The position numbers were made by a program, and so were the translations under genes. Positions 50,524 through 58,635 of a stretch of DNA of 64,000 nt are shown one piece after another. How positions within the stretch are numbered: position 1 is the first letter of the stretch; each line of letters starts with the position of its first letter. The stretch spans positions 310,001-374,000 of the forward strand of contig NZ_BSFQ01000001.1 of NCBI RefSeq assembly GCF_027922425.1, read 5' to 3'. The notes beneath the pieces are model-generated. The model was not told where the DNA came from. It saw nothing but the letters and a program-made list of their open reading frames with translations, and made no database searches. Source of the stretch: Pseudonocardia halophobica (lineage in GTDB: Bacteria > Actinomycetota > Actinomycetes > Mycobacteriales > Pseudonocardiaceae).

Positions 50524-51413
50524 CCGCGCCCTTCACGCCCACGCCGGCCGCGGCGCCCGGGACGTTCGACGGCGCTGGTCTGGCGTCGAGCGTGGCCGAC
50601 CTCGCCGACGCGGCCGCGGTCGACCGGCCCGACCCGGCCGCGCTGGCGTGGACGGCGGCGGGGGCCGGGCTCGACGCGCTCGGGTTCGTCGCGGACCCCT
50701 TCGGCGAGCTCGCCACGGCCGGGATCGGCTGGCTGATCGAGCACGTCGGGTTCCTCCGCGAGCCCCTCGACCGGCTCGCCGGGAACCCGGCCGAGGTCGT
50801 CGCGCGGGCCACGGACTGGCACCGCGGGGCTCGGGCTGCGGCTGCCGAGGCGGCAGAGCGCGTCCGCCCGGATCTCGGGGGCTGGACCGGTTCGGCGGCC
50901 GACGCCGCGCGCGCCGCGGCCGCCCGGGACGCGGAGGCGCTGACCGGCCTCGCCGCCGGCTGCGCGGCCGTGGCCGACCGGCTGCTGGAGGTCGGGGCGA
51001 CGATCGGGGCCGAGCGGGCGCTGATCCGCGACACGGTCGCCGGGTTCCTCTGGGACCTCGCCCGCTGGGCGGTGGCCTCGATCGCGAGCGCCGGCACCCT
51101 CACCCCGCTCGCCGTCGCCTCCGCGGTCGGCGAGGCCGCGATCCTCGCCGCGCGGATCGCCGACGGGATCCGCACGCTGCTCTCCTGGCTCGACGAGGCG
51201 CGGGCGGCCCTCGGTGCCCTCCTCGCCACCTTCTCGCAGGTCACGGGCCGGTTCGCCGTGCCCGGCGCGGCCCGGATCCTCGAACCCCTCGGCGGCTCCG
51301 GCGACGCGCTGCTCGGCCTCGGCCGGGACGCCGTCGTCGAGACGGGGAAGGAGGGCGCGAAGGCCGACGGCGTGCGCGCGGGCTGGGCCGAGCCCGCGCG
51401 GCCGCTCGCGTGA
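50520..51413 (+). CDS. WXG100-like protein of the YbaB/EspC operon
   Basis: A 297-residue mostly helical protein. GWTGSAADAARAAAARD (about residues 121-137) is a WXG-type turn between two helices. A hydrophobic region follows (about 180-215, DLARWAVASIASAGTLTPLAVASAVGEAAILAARIADG), which may associate with the membrane or form a bundle as in PPE or LXG-like toxins. The C-terminal part shows no toxin motif. It is likely a type VII secretion substrate or partner of the preceding EspC-like protein, though no secretion ATPase (EccC) is encoded in this window. Confidence 0.65.
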   Translation: MTAPFTPTPAAAPGTFDGAGLASSVADLADAAAVDRPDPAALAWTAAGAGLDALGFVADPFGELATAGIGWLIEHVGFLREPLDRLAGNPAEVVARATDWHRGARAAAAEAAERVRPDLGGWTGSAADAARAAAARDAEALTGLAAGCAAVADRLLEVGATIGAERALIRDTVAGFLWDLARWAVASIASAGTLTPLAVASAVGEAAILAARIADGIRTLLSWLDEARAALGALLATFSQVTGRFAVPGAARILEPLGGSGDALLGLGRDAVVETGKEGAKADGVRAGWAEPARPLA

Positions 51414-51524
51414 GGACGGTCCGATGTGCCGTTCGGCGCCCGTCCGGCCCGTTCGGCCGTCTTCCCCGGACGGGTGATCGTGGCGTTCCCGCACGTTCCG
51501 GGCCTGCGGCGCTAGGGTCGCCGC

Positions 51525-52202
51525 GTGGGTGTTCCGTCGTGGGTCTGGTTCGTGATCGCCGTGGTCGCGCTGTTCGCCGGCGCCGCGCTGCTCCTCGCCG
51601 ACCGCCGGCGCGGCGGGGCCGGGGAGCCCGGGGTGCGTGACCGCAGGCGATGGGCCGCGCTGCACGACTGGGAGTACCTCGACAGCGACCCGGTGCTGCC
51701 CAGCCGCTGGCGCTACGGGACCGTGCAGAACGGCGGGCCGGGCATCGCCCGCAACCTGGCCAGCGGCACCGTCCCCACGCCGGAGGGCGGCCGGCACGGC
51801 TTCATCTTCGACCACGAACAGCAGGGCACGGTCAACGCCGTGGTCGTGGCCGTGCAGCTGCGCGAGGGCCTGCCGGCGGCCGTCGAGCTGCGGCTGCCGT
51901 CGGCCCCGCTGCCCGAGACGGACGGCGCCGGGCTGGACCTGCTCGAGCCGGTGGGCGAGCGGTACTCCTTCGTCTCCGACGCCGAGGCCATCCGCCCGCT
52001 GCTCACCGCGCGGGTGGCCGACGCCGCCGACGCGGTGGGGGACGACATCGAGCTGCTCTGGGCCGAGGACACCTGGGTGCTCGCCGCGGCGCCGGTCGAC
52101 GTCACCCCGGAGCGCGGCCAGGACCTGCTCGCCGACCTCGCCGAGGTCGCGACCGCCCTCGAGCACGCGCTCGACGGCACACGCCACACCACGGGCAGCT
52201 GA
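51525..52202 (+). CDS. Single-pass membrane protein, unknown function
   Basis: A 225-residue protein with one N-terminal helix (residues 4-26, [21 protein letters not shown]) and a soluble domain rich in strands with several Trp ([38 protein letters not shown]). The family is not recognised. TAGGGT ends 6 nt before GTG 51525 and there is no ribosome site, so the transcript is probably leaderless. The next gene starts 32 bp after with its own leaderless promoter. Confidence 0.7.
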   Translation: MGVPSWVWFVIAVVALFAGAALLLADRRRGGAGEPGVRDRRRWAALHDWEYLDSDPVLPSRWRYGTVQNGGPGIARNLASGTVPTPEGGRHGFIFDHEQQGTVNAVVVAVQLREGLPAAVELRLPSAPLPETDGAGLDLLEPVGERYSFVSDAEAIRPLLTARVADAADAVGDDIELLWAEDTWVLAAAPVDVTPERGQDLLADLAEVATALEHALDGTRHTTGS

Positions 52203-52234
52203 GCCCGGCCCCCGGGCCGACTAGTGTCGCCCGC

Positions 52235-53005
52235 GTGCCCTCCGTCCTGATCACCGGCGCCACCTCCGGCATCGGTGCCGCGTTCGCCGACCGGCTCGCC
52301 GCCGAGGGGCGCGACCTCGTGCTCGTGGCCCGCACCGTCGAGCGCCTCGAGGAGGCGGCCGCACGGTACCGCGAGGCGGGTGTCTCGGTGGAGGTCCTGC
52401 CCGCCGACCTGACCGCGCCGGACGAGCGCGCCCGCGTGGTCCGCCGGCTCGCCGACCCCGACCGCTCCCCGGTGGACCTGCTGGTGAACAACGCCGGCAT
52501 GGGCCAGCGGGGCAGCTTCCTCGCCACGTCCGCCGAGGACCTGCAGGCGCAGCACGACCTCAACGTCACCGCGGTGCTGCACCTGACCCGGGCGGTCGTG
52601 CCGGGAATGGTCGACCGCGGCCGCGGCTCGATAGTCAACGTGTCGAGCGTGGCGGGGTTCCTGCCGGGCAGCGGCTCGACCTACACCGCCGACAAGGCGT
52701 GGGTCACCGCCTTCACCGAGGGCGTCGCCGCGTCGCTGGCCGGCACCGGGGTGCGGGCGCTGGCCCTCTGCCCCGGGTTCGTCCGCACGGAGTTCCACGA
52801 GCGCGCCGGCATCGACGTCGGCGCGCGCACCGGGCCGCTGTGGCTCGACGCCGCCCGGGTGGTCGACGACTGCCTCGCCGACCTCGCCGACGGGCGCGTC
52901 GTGTCCGTCCCGAGCCTGCAGTACAAGGCGATCTCGTCGGTGGTGGGCGTGCTGCCGCGCCGCGTGGTCCGCCGGCTGGTCGCCACCTTCGACCGGGAGC
53001 GCTGA
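52235..53005 (+). CDS. Short-chain dehydrogenase/reductase
   Basis: A 256-residue classical SDR. The cofactor motif is [13 protein letters not shown] (about residues 6-18, GxxxGxG). NNAG stabilises the core. The catalytic set is Ser of NVSSVAG and the Tyr/Lys of [14 protein letters not shown] follows. The Arg in VARTVER after strand 2 suggests NADP(H) preference. The substrate is unknown. It is probably leaderless (TAGTGT ends 7 nt before GTG 52235). pyrE starts 3 bp after its stop, so the two are co-transcribed, although they have no evident metabolic link. Confidence 0.9.
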   Translation: MPSVLITGATSGIGAAFADRLAAEGRDLVLVARTVERLEEAAARYREAGVSVEVLPADLTAPDERARVVRRLADPDRSPVDLLVNNAGMGQRGSFLATSAEDLQAQHDLNVTAVLHLTRAVVPGMVDRGRGSIVNVSSVAGFLPGSGSTYTADKAWVTAFTEGVAASLAGTGVRALALCPGFVRTEFHERAGIDVGARTGPLWLDAARVVDDCLADLADGRVVSVPSLQYKAISSVVGVLPRRVVRRLVATFDRER

Positions 53006-53008
53006 AGC

Positions 53009-53593
53009 ATGAGCACCGCCACCGACCCCACCGACGACACCGACCGGCTGCGGCTGGCCGAGCTCGTGCGCGAGCACGGGGTCGTGCACGGGAAGGTCAC
53101 GCTGTCCTCCGGCCGCGAGGCCGACTACTACGTCGACCTGCGCCGGGTCACGCTGCACCACGAGGCCGCTCCGCTGGTCGGCCGGCTGCTGCGCACGCTG
53201 ACCGCGGACTGGGGGTACTCCGCCGTCGGCGGGTTGACCCTGGGCGCGGACCCGGTCGCCGACGCCGTGCTGCACGCCGCCGCGGCCGAGCGGGCCGCCG
53301 ACCCGGGGGTCCCGCCCGTCGACGCGTTCGTGGTCCGCAAGTCGACCAAGGAGCACGGGCTGCAGCGGCTGATCGAGGGCCCGGACATCACGGGCCGGCC
53401 GGTGCTCGTCGTCGAGGACACCTCCACGACGGGCGGGTCGGTGCTGCAGGCCGTCCGCGCCGTGCGCGAGGCCGGGGCCACCGTCGTCGGCGTGGCGACC
53501 GTGGTCGACCGCGCCACCGGGGCCCGGGAAGCGATCGAGGCCGAGGGCGCGCAGTACCGCGCGCTCCTCGGCCTCGCCGACCTGGGGCTGTAG
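53009..53593 (+). CDS. pyrE: Orotate phosphoribosyltransferase
   Basis: A 194-residue enzyme of de novo pyrimidine synthesis: orotate + PRPP to OMP. The PRPP-binding motif VLVVEDTSTTGGS (about residues 131-143) and the flexible loop VRKSTKEHGLQRLIEGPDI (about 109-127) are present. The opening VVHGKVTLSSGREADYYVDLR is typical. ATG 53009. In M. tuberculosis pyrE also lies close to clpB, which supports the assignment. Confidence 0.95.
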   Translation: MSTATDPTDDTDRLRLAELVREHGVVHGKVTLSSGREADYYVDLRRVTLHHEAAPLVGRLLRTLTADWGYSAVGGLTLGADPVADAVLHAAAAERAADPGVPPVDAFVVRKSTKEHGLQRLIEGPDITGRPVLVVEDTSTTGGSVLQAVRAVREAGATVVGVATVVDRATGAREAIEAEGAQYRALLGLADLGL

Positions 53594-53659
53594 AAGAGGT
53601 CCCGACCCCCGCCCGGCCCGCCCCATTCCCGGCCGTCGTACCGGGTCTTCGGGCAGGAC

Positions 53660-53679
53660 GGGGGCCGGCTCCGGCCCCC
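53660..53679. terminator. Bidirectional terminator after pyrE
   Basis: GGGGGCCGG-CT-CCGGCCCCC, a 9-bp perfect stem between the pyrE stop and the stop of the convergent gene. Confidence 0.65.
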
Positions 53680-53686
53680 GCCGGGG

Positions 53687-54691
53687 TCAGACGACCCGGA
53701 TGCGGACCGAGTCGAAGGCCGGGGTCTGGTCGGCCCGCTCCATCATCGGGATGCGGTGCGAGCCGTCACCGGCCCACGAGCTGCACTGGGCGGTGCCCTT
53801 CGGCAGCCCCGTGACGTCGATGGTCACCGTGCTCTCGCCGGCGCCGCCCTTGTTGTCCTGGGTGGCCACGAAGAAGGCCGGCTTGTCGCCCGCGGCGGGG
53901 GCCTCGTCGAGCGAGATCATCCGGCAGGCCGTGTGGAAGTGGCCGCGCTGGATGCCGTTCTCGTCGAGCAGCGAGCTCTCCAGGTAGTAGCCGCCGGCCG
54001 CGGCACCGAGGAACCGGTCGCGCTTGAGGTTGCTCGTGGTCACGTCGATGCTGAAGGGCTGGTTCGCCTGTACCTGCTGCGGGAACTTCGTGATCAGCAG
54101 GGACGGGTTCTGGGCGGCGTCACCGACCTCGCCGAACTCGGTGGAGACGCAGCGGTCGCCCTTCTGGAACCCGTCGTGCGGGGGCAGGTTGCTCTTCGAG
54201 CAGTCGCGGGCGAGGACGTCGAGACCGTTGATCTTCTCGCCGCCGCCCTGGTCGGCGGCCTGCGCGTCCTCCCCGGCGGCCTGCTCGTCGCCCTGGGCCT
54301 CCTCCGCGGCGGCCTGGCCCCCGTTCTGCTGGCCGTTGCGCGCGTTCGCGTCCGCCTGGTCGGCGCGGTTCTGCCCGCCGCGGGCCTGCTGCTGCGCGTC
54401 GGCGGCGGCGTCGTCGGTGCCGGCGGCGTCCTCCGCGGCACCGGCGGCGTCCCCGGTCCCGGCTGCGTCCTGGTCCTCCTGGTCGGCGACCGGCGCGGCG
54501 GACCGGGAGGCCTGCCCGCTGCCGCCGGTCGGGATCCGGTCGGCGGCGGCGGCGTACCCGCAGGCCGTCGGGACGACGAGCATGGCGGCGGCCGCGGTGG
54601 TCAGCAGGACGCGCCGAAGGCGGGCGGACCGGGCGGTGCGCCCGACGCGGGGGGTCTCGGGGGTGTCTGGGGTGTCGGTCCGGGTTGCCAT
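53687..54691 (-). CDS. Exported protein with Gln/Ala-rich linker (Pecanex-like annotation class)
   Basis: A 334-residue exported protein. The N-terminus has Arg residues then LLTTAAAAMLVVPTAC, a signal peptide whose Cys could be lipidated though the lipobox is poor. Residues 55-150 are disordered, Gln/Ala/Asp-rich. The C-terminal domain (about 155-334) is strand-rich with four Cys (DCSKSN, RCVST, TACRM, QCSSW), probably two disulfides, and an HFHTACRM motif reminiscent of copper or secreted beta-sandwich proteins. The function is unknown. The ATG overlaps the DUF4142 stop by one base (TGATG), so both are made together. Confidence 0.7.
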   Translation of the reverse strand: MATRTDTPDTPETPRVGRTARSARLRRVLLTTAAAAMLVVPTACGYAAAADRIPTGGSGQASRSAAPVADQEDQDAAGTGDAAGAAEDAAGTDDAAADAQQQARGGQNRADQADANARNGQQNGGQAAAEEAQGDEQAAGEDAQAADQGGGEKINGLDVLARDCSKSNLPPHDGFQKGDRCVSTEFGEVGDAAQNPSLLITKFPQQVQANQPFSIDVTTSNLKRDRFLGAAAGGYYLESSLLDENGIQRGHFHTACRMISLDEAPAAGDKPAFFVATQDNKGGAGESTVTIDVTGLPKGTAQCSSWAGDGSHRIPMMERADQTPAFDSVRIRVV

Positions 54692-56022
54692 CAGCGGGTC
54701 ATTCCTCGGGTAGCGGATCGGGGGGAGCGGGCGGCCGGGTCGGACTCGTCGAGCCGGTGGCCGCCGGTGTCGGTGGGGCGCGGCACGCGGTGGCCGCCGG
54801 TCTGGCCGGCCCGGTCGGAACCGAGCAGGTCGTCGAAGCGGAACCCGCCCGAGTCGGCGCCGCGGCGCCGCCGGTGCGAGCCCGTGTCGGACACGGAGGG
54901 GAAGCCGCCGGAGTCGCTGACGGCCGTCGCGGTGCGGGCGGTGGGGAAGCCGCCGGTGTCGGCCGCGTTCCGGACGCGGTGGCCGCCGGTGTCCGAGGCC
55001 GACCGGGTCAGCCGGTGGCCGCCGGTGTCGGCGCGGCGGAAGCCGCCCGAGTCGTCGACGCGGAAGCCGCCGGAGTCGTCGACCCGCAGGCCGCCGCTGT
55101 GCGAACCGCCCTGCGACCCGCGCCGCCGGGCACGGTGGCCGCCGGTCGAGGTCGCGCCCGAGGGCTGGGCGGCGCCGCCCACCGGCAGCGGGGCGCGCTT
55201 GCCGCGTCGGCCCGACGACTCCTCCCGCGGAGCCGGAATGGTGAGCACCGGTGCGGAGTGCAGGGCCGCGAGCTGGCTGCCGGTGGCCGGGGCCGCGGCG
55301 GTCGGGGCCTTCTTCTTGCCACGGCGCAGGGTGACCAGCAGGCCGATCGCGGCACCGGCGCAGGCCAGGAACACGATCGCGGGGACGATCATGTCGGCGG
55401 GCCTGGTGGCGCCGCTGAGCAGGCCCGGCGAGGGCGACTCGGGCAGGGCCGAGTAGTCGACGAGGCCGGTGGCCTCGAGCATCGCGATGTGCCCGGTCAC
55501 GTACTGGAACGAGGTGTCGGCGAACTGCCGGACTAGCTCGTTGCGGGTCCCGACCCGGACCTGGGCGATGACCGGCAGCACGTTGCCGTGCGCCTCGCGC
55601 ACGATCTGCACGGCGGTCTTGTCGTAGTCCGTGCCGGTCGTGTTCGTGATCTGGTTCATCCAGCCGATCTGCTGGTCCGTCGGCCGGCTCGGCAGCTGCA
55701 CGCCCAGCTTGTCCGCGACCTCGCGGTCGATCTGGTCGAGCACGGCGTGCTGCTCGGCGAGGTGCTGACCGGTCTCGCGCACCTGCTGGTTGGTGGCCTG
55801 CTGGGCCATCTGCTGACCGGTCGGCGCCTCCCACAGGCCGGCCTGCCGGACCTTGATCAGCAGGTCGCGGTCGGCGGGTCCGAGCGGACCCCACTGGGTC
55901 TGCTGCCAGCCGCCGGTGCCGGGCGCGCCGGACGTCCAGGACTGCAGGACGGACACCGTGACGGCGCCGAGGACGGCGACGAGCAGGGCCCAGCGCACGG
56001 AACGCGGGATGCGGTGCAACAT
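54691..56022 (-). CDS. DUF4142 protein with (S/T)GG(H/F)R repeat tail
   Basis: A 443-residue membrane protein. It has an N-terminal helix (about 11-30), a DUF4142 four-helix domain outside (about 45-195, DRDLLIKVRQAGLWEAPTGQQMA ... EQHAVLDQIDREVADKLGVQ), and a second helix (about 210-232). A cytoplasmic tail from about 235 to the end repeats short units TGGHR, SGGFR and DSGGF about a dozen times. DUF4142 domains belong to the ferritin-like/helix-bundle group and lack a settled function. The Arg-spaced repeats could bind acidic surfaces. The start at 56022 has GAAAGG upstream. Its partner gene overlaps its stop by one base. Confidence 0.8.
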   Translation of the reverse strand: MLHRIPRSVRWALLVAVLGAVTVSVLQSWTSGAPGTGGWQQTQWGPLGPADRDLLIKVRQAGLWEAPTGQQMAQQATNQQVRETGQHLAEQHAVLDQIDREVADKLGVQLPSRPTDQQIGWMNQITNTTGTDYDKTAVQIVREAHGNVLPVIAQVRVGTRNELVRQFADTSFQYVTGHIAMLEATGLVDYSALPESPSPGLLSGATRPADMIVPAIVFLACAGAAIGLLVTLRRGKKKAPTAAAPATGSQLAALHSAPVLTIPAPREESSGRRGKRAPLPVGGAAQPSGATSTGGHRARRRGSQGGSHSGGLRVDDSGGFRVDDSGGFRRADTGGHRLTRSASDTGGHRVRNAADTGGFPTARTATAVSDSGGFPSVSDTGSHRRRRGADSGGFRFDDLLGSDRAGQTGGHRVPRPTDTGGHRLDESDPAARSPRSATRGMTR

Positions 56023-56179
56023 CGATGGACCTTTCGGGGAGCGGCCCGTGGGGAGCGGGTGCGTGCCGGCCGCGAGGGGGAGCGTGGCCGGGTGGAGCGG
56101 AGCGACCGTCGGCACGGTGCGGGGTCGTCGGGATCGGTTCCCCCGCCGGGCGGCACCGGCCGGCGGAGGGGGTCGGGGA

Positions 56180-57517
56180 TCAGGCCATGTCGAACTGCTC
56201 GGTGTGGATGTGGTCGTCGGCCACGCCCATGACGGTCAGTGCGCCGTGCACGTCGGAGACCATCGAGGGCGGACCGCAGAGGAAGTAGTCGTTGCGCGCG
56301 CCCACGTCGAGGGTGCGCAGGACGCTGGTCAGCAGCGCGACGTCGATCTCGCCCGTCGCGCCCGTCCAGGCCGCGGACGGCCGGCGGAGGACCTCGGTGA
56401 CCTCCAGGTCGAGGTAGCTGCGCAGCATCGCGAGCTCGTCGCGGAACAGCAGGTCGCCGGTGTCGCGGGCGACGTAGATCAGCCGGTGCGGCCGCTGGTC
56501 GCCGCGGTCCGCCGCGGTGCGCAGCATGCTCATCATCGGGGTGATGCCCACGCCGCCGGCGATCAGGACCAGGCCGGCGGCCGGGACGTCGTCGCAGGTG
56601 AAGGAGCCGTACGGGCCGTCGACCCACACCGACTCGCCGGGGCGCAGGTCGCGCACGCCGGTCGCGAAGTCGCCCGTGCCGCGGATGGTGAACTCGGTGT
56701 ACCGCGGGTCGTGCGCGCTGCTGGCGATGGTGAAGGGGTGCTCCTCCACCGCCGAGCGCTGCAGCCGCACCCAGGCGAACTGGCCGGGCGAGAAACGCAG
56801 GCCCTCGCCGCCGTCGCGCGGGGACAGCACCAGCGTGGTCACGGTCGGGTTCTCGGCCCGCACCGCCTGCACGACGAACTCGCCGCCGTGCTCGAGCACC
56901 GACCGGCCCCACCAGCGCATCGTGAACACGACCACGACGAGCATGCCGAGCGCGGTGAGGATCGGGCCCATCACGGCGTCGTTCACCAGGTGCTGCAGCC
57001 ACAGGACGTGCAGTGCGGAGCCGCCCAGCACGAACACGGCCAGCATCACGTGCAGCCAGCGCCAGACCTCGTAGCGCAGGTTGAACCTGCGCCGGTAGAG
57101 CGCCAGCACGACCAGCAGCGCGATCGACACCGTGGCGGCGACGGCCGCGCGGGCCCGGTTCGGCGCGGTGGACACCATCAGCAGCGAGACCTGGGTGGGG
57201 TTGGCCGCGACGACGGCCGCCAGGTGCACCGCGATGAGGACCGCGGAGAGGATGCCGAGCTGGCGGTGCAGCCCGACGACGGTCTCGATGCCGAAGGCCC
57301 GGGTCAGCCCGCGCAGCCGGGACGGCAGCGCGGCGGTGCAGACGAGCGCGGACAGGGCCACGAGCCCGGTGACGGACGACAGCTGCCGCCACATGCCCAT
57401 GGGCTCGGAGGTCAGCAGGTGCACCAGCGCGGGGCCGGCCAGCACCGCGAGCAGTGCCGTCACCCATGCCGTGCGGGCGCCCGCCGCCGGGGCCGCCGAG
57501 ACCGTCGTCCTGTCCAC
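56180..57517 (-). CDS. Ferric-reductase-like flavocytochrome
   Basis: A 445-residue membrane oxidoreductase. Six helices (about residues 18-215) include His-bearing helices (VVGLHRQLGILSAVLIAVHLAAV, WRWLHVMLAVFVLGGSALHVLW) that should bind two b-type haems. The cytoplasmic part has FAD-binding HPFTIASS and an NAD(P)-binding half (GLVLIAGGVGITPMMSML ... YFLCGPPSMV). It moves electrons from NAD(P)H across the membrane to ferric iron or oxygen; the acceptor cannot be read. It could supply electrons to the haem/metal-like partners encoded just downstream. It starts at GTG 57517. TCCGAACGCC repeats lie upstream. Confidence 0.88.
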   Translation of the reverse strand: MDRTTVSAAPAAGARTAWVTALLAVLAGPALVHLLTSEPMGMWRQLSSVTGLVALSALVCTAALPSRLRGLTRAFGIETVVGLHRQLGILSAVLIAVHLAAVVAANPTQVSLLMVSTAPNRARAAVAATVSIALLVVLALYRRRFNLRYEVWRWLHVMLAVFVLGGSALHVLWLQHLVNDAVMGPILTALGMLVVVVFTMRWWGRSVLEHGGEFVVQAVRAENPTVTTLVLSPRDGGEGLRFSPGQFAWVRLQRSAVEEHPFTIASSAHDPRYTEFTIRGTGDFATGVRDLRPGESVWVDGPYGSFTCDDVPAAGLVLIAGGVGITPMMSMLRTAADRGDQRPHRLIYVARDTGDLLFRDELAMLRSYLDLEVTEVLRRPSAAWTGATGEIDVALLTSVLRTLDVGARNDYFLCGPPSMVSDVHGALTVMGVADDHIHTEQFDMA

Positions 57518-57939
57518 GGCGAAGGACGGTAGGCAAGGCCCGCCCGAGGGGTACGGAAGCTTAAGGGCCCGCCGGGCGACGGCGCCCGGGGCGGGCCCGG
57601 CGGTCGGCGACGGGCGCGAAAATGATCCGAACGCCCGGGCAATTGCTCCGAACGCCGAGCAACCCCCTCAGATTCGGGCCGCGAGTGCGCCGGACGGTCG
57701 CCCACCGCCACCGCTCGCAGACCGACCGTGTCCGCACGGCGCAGGGCGCGCGGCGGGGCCCGGGAGGTCACCCCCTCACCGGCCGTTGACCCCTCCGCCC
57801 CTAGCGTGGCCCACGACGGCCGCAGAGGTCACACTTCGGGCAGTGGGAAACGCCTTCGCAACCTGAACGGTGCAGTGTCGGGGACGTTTCGTGCCGCATA
57901 CTCGAAGGTCACGGAAGAGTCACGGTGGGGGAGGGCTCC
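57518..57939. promoter_or_regulatory. Divergent control region: strong hairpin and direct repeats
   Basis: No gene in 422 bp. GGGCCCGCC/GGCGGGCCC with inner GGGCG/CGCCC forms a long hairpin at 57565-57598. TCCGAACGCC occurs twice (57626-57635, 57647-57656), 21 bp apart, i.e. two helical turns on one DNA face. These lie upstream of the flavocytochrome and could be a regulator site. Nothing further is recognisable before the lipoprotein gene. Confidence 0.45.
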
Positions 57940-58635
57940 ATGGCAGGACGAGCGGGGCGCCGGGCACGGCGTGGGCCCGCGCTGCTCGCGCCGATGCTGC
58001 TGGCGACGGGGATGGTGGTTGCGCTCCTCGCCGGCTGCGGGGCGCCGTCCTGGACCTACGTCACCAACTCCGCCGACCGTACCTACTTGAAGGTGCCCAC
58101 GTCGTGGAAGCAGGTCCCGCCGAACGAGGTGGAGAGCCAGCTCGGCGTCGAGCCCGCGAAGGACTCCAGCGAGGGCGTGTGGATCCAGGCGTACGACTCC
58201 GACGCGCAGCCGTCGCTCAACCACATCATCGGTGAGTCCGCCGAGTCGCCGGCCATCCTGGTGACCGTCCAGCCCATTCCGGTGAAGTCGCGCGGGCAGA
58301 TCTCGCTCGACACGATCAGGGACTTCATCTACCCGGTGTCCGACACCGCGCGCCAGACGATGCAGCTGGGCGGCCAGCAGAGCGGGCTGACCGGCTTCAC
58401 CCTGCTCGGGGACCAGGTGCTGACCCCGGGCGAGGGGATCCGCGGCGTGCACACGGTGTTCTCGTACCGGGTCAACGGCGGTGCCCCGCAGATCTTCGAC
58501 CAGACCGGCTACCTCAACGACGACGCCAGCAAGCTCTACCTCGCGCTGGCCCGCTGCTCGGCGGACTGCTTCGAGAAGCGGCAGTCCGAGATCGACGGCG
58601 TCGTCTCCTCGTTCACGGTTCGGGAGGGCCCATGA
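57940..58635 (+). CDS. Lipoprotein coupled to FtsH-like protease
   Basis: A 231-residue predicted lipoprotein: basic start, hydrophobic run, and lipobox LLAGC (Cys about residue 33). The exported domain has a paired CSADC near residue 205 and no known family; VPTSWKQVPPNEVESQLG resembles the opening of many small actinobacterial lipoproteins. ATG 57940 follows GGGGGAGGG. GTG 57925 is less likely. It overlaps the downstream protease by 4 bp (ATGA), a tight link that suggests a joint role in envelope quality control. Confidence 0.78.
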   Translation: MAGRAGRRARRGPALLAPMLLATGMVVALLAGCGAPSWTYVTNSADRTYLKVPTSWKQVPPNEVESQLGVEPAKDSSEGVWIQAYDSDAQPSLNHIIGESAESPAILVTVQPIPVKSRGQISLDTIRDFIYPVSDTARQTMQLGGQQSGLTGFTLLGDQVLTPGEGIRGVHTVFSYRVNGGAPQIFDQTGYLNDDASKLYLALARCSADCFEKRQSEIDGVVSSFTVREGP

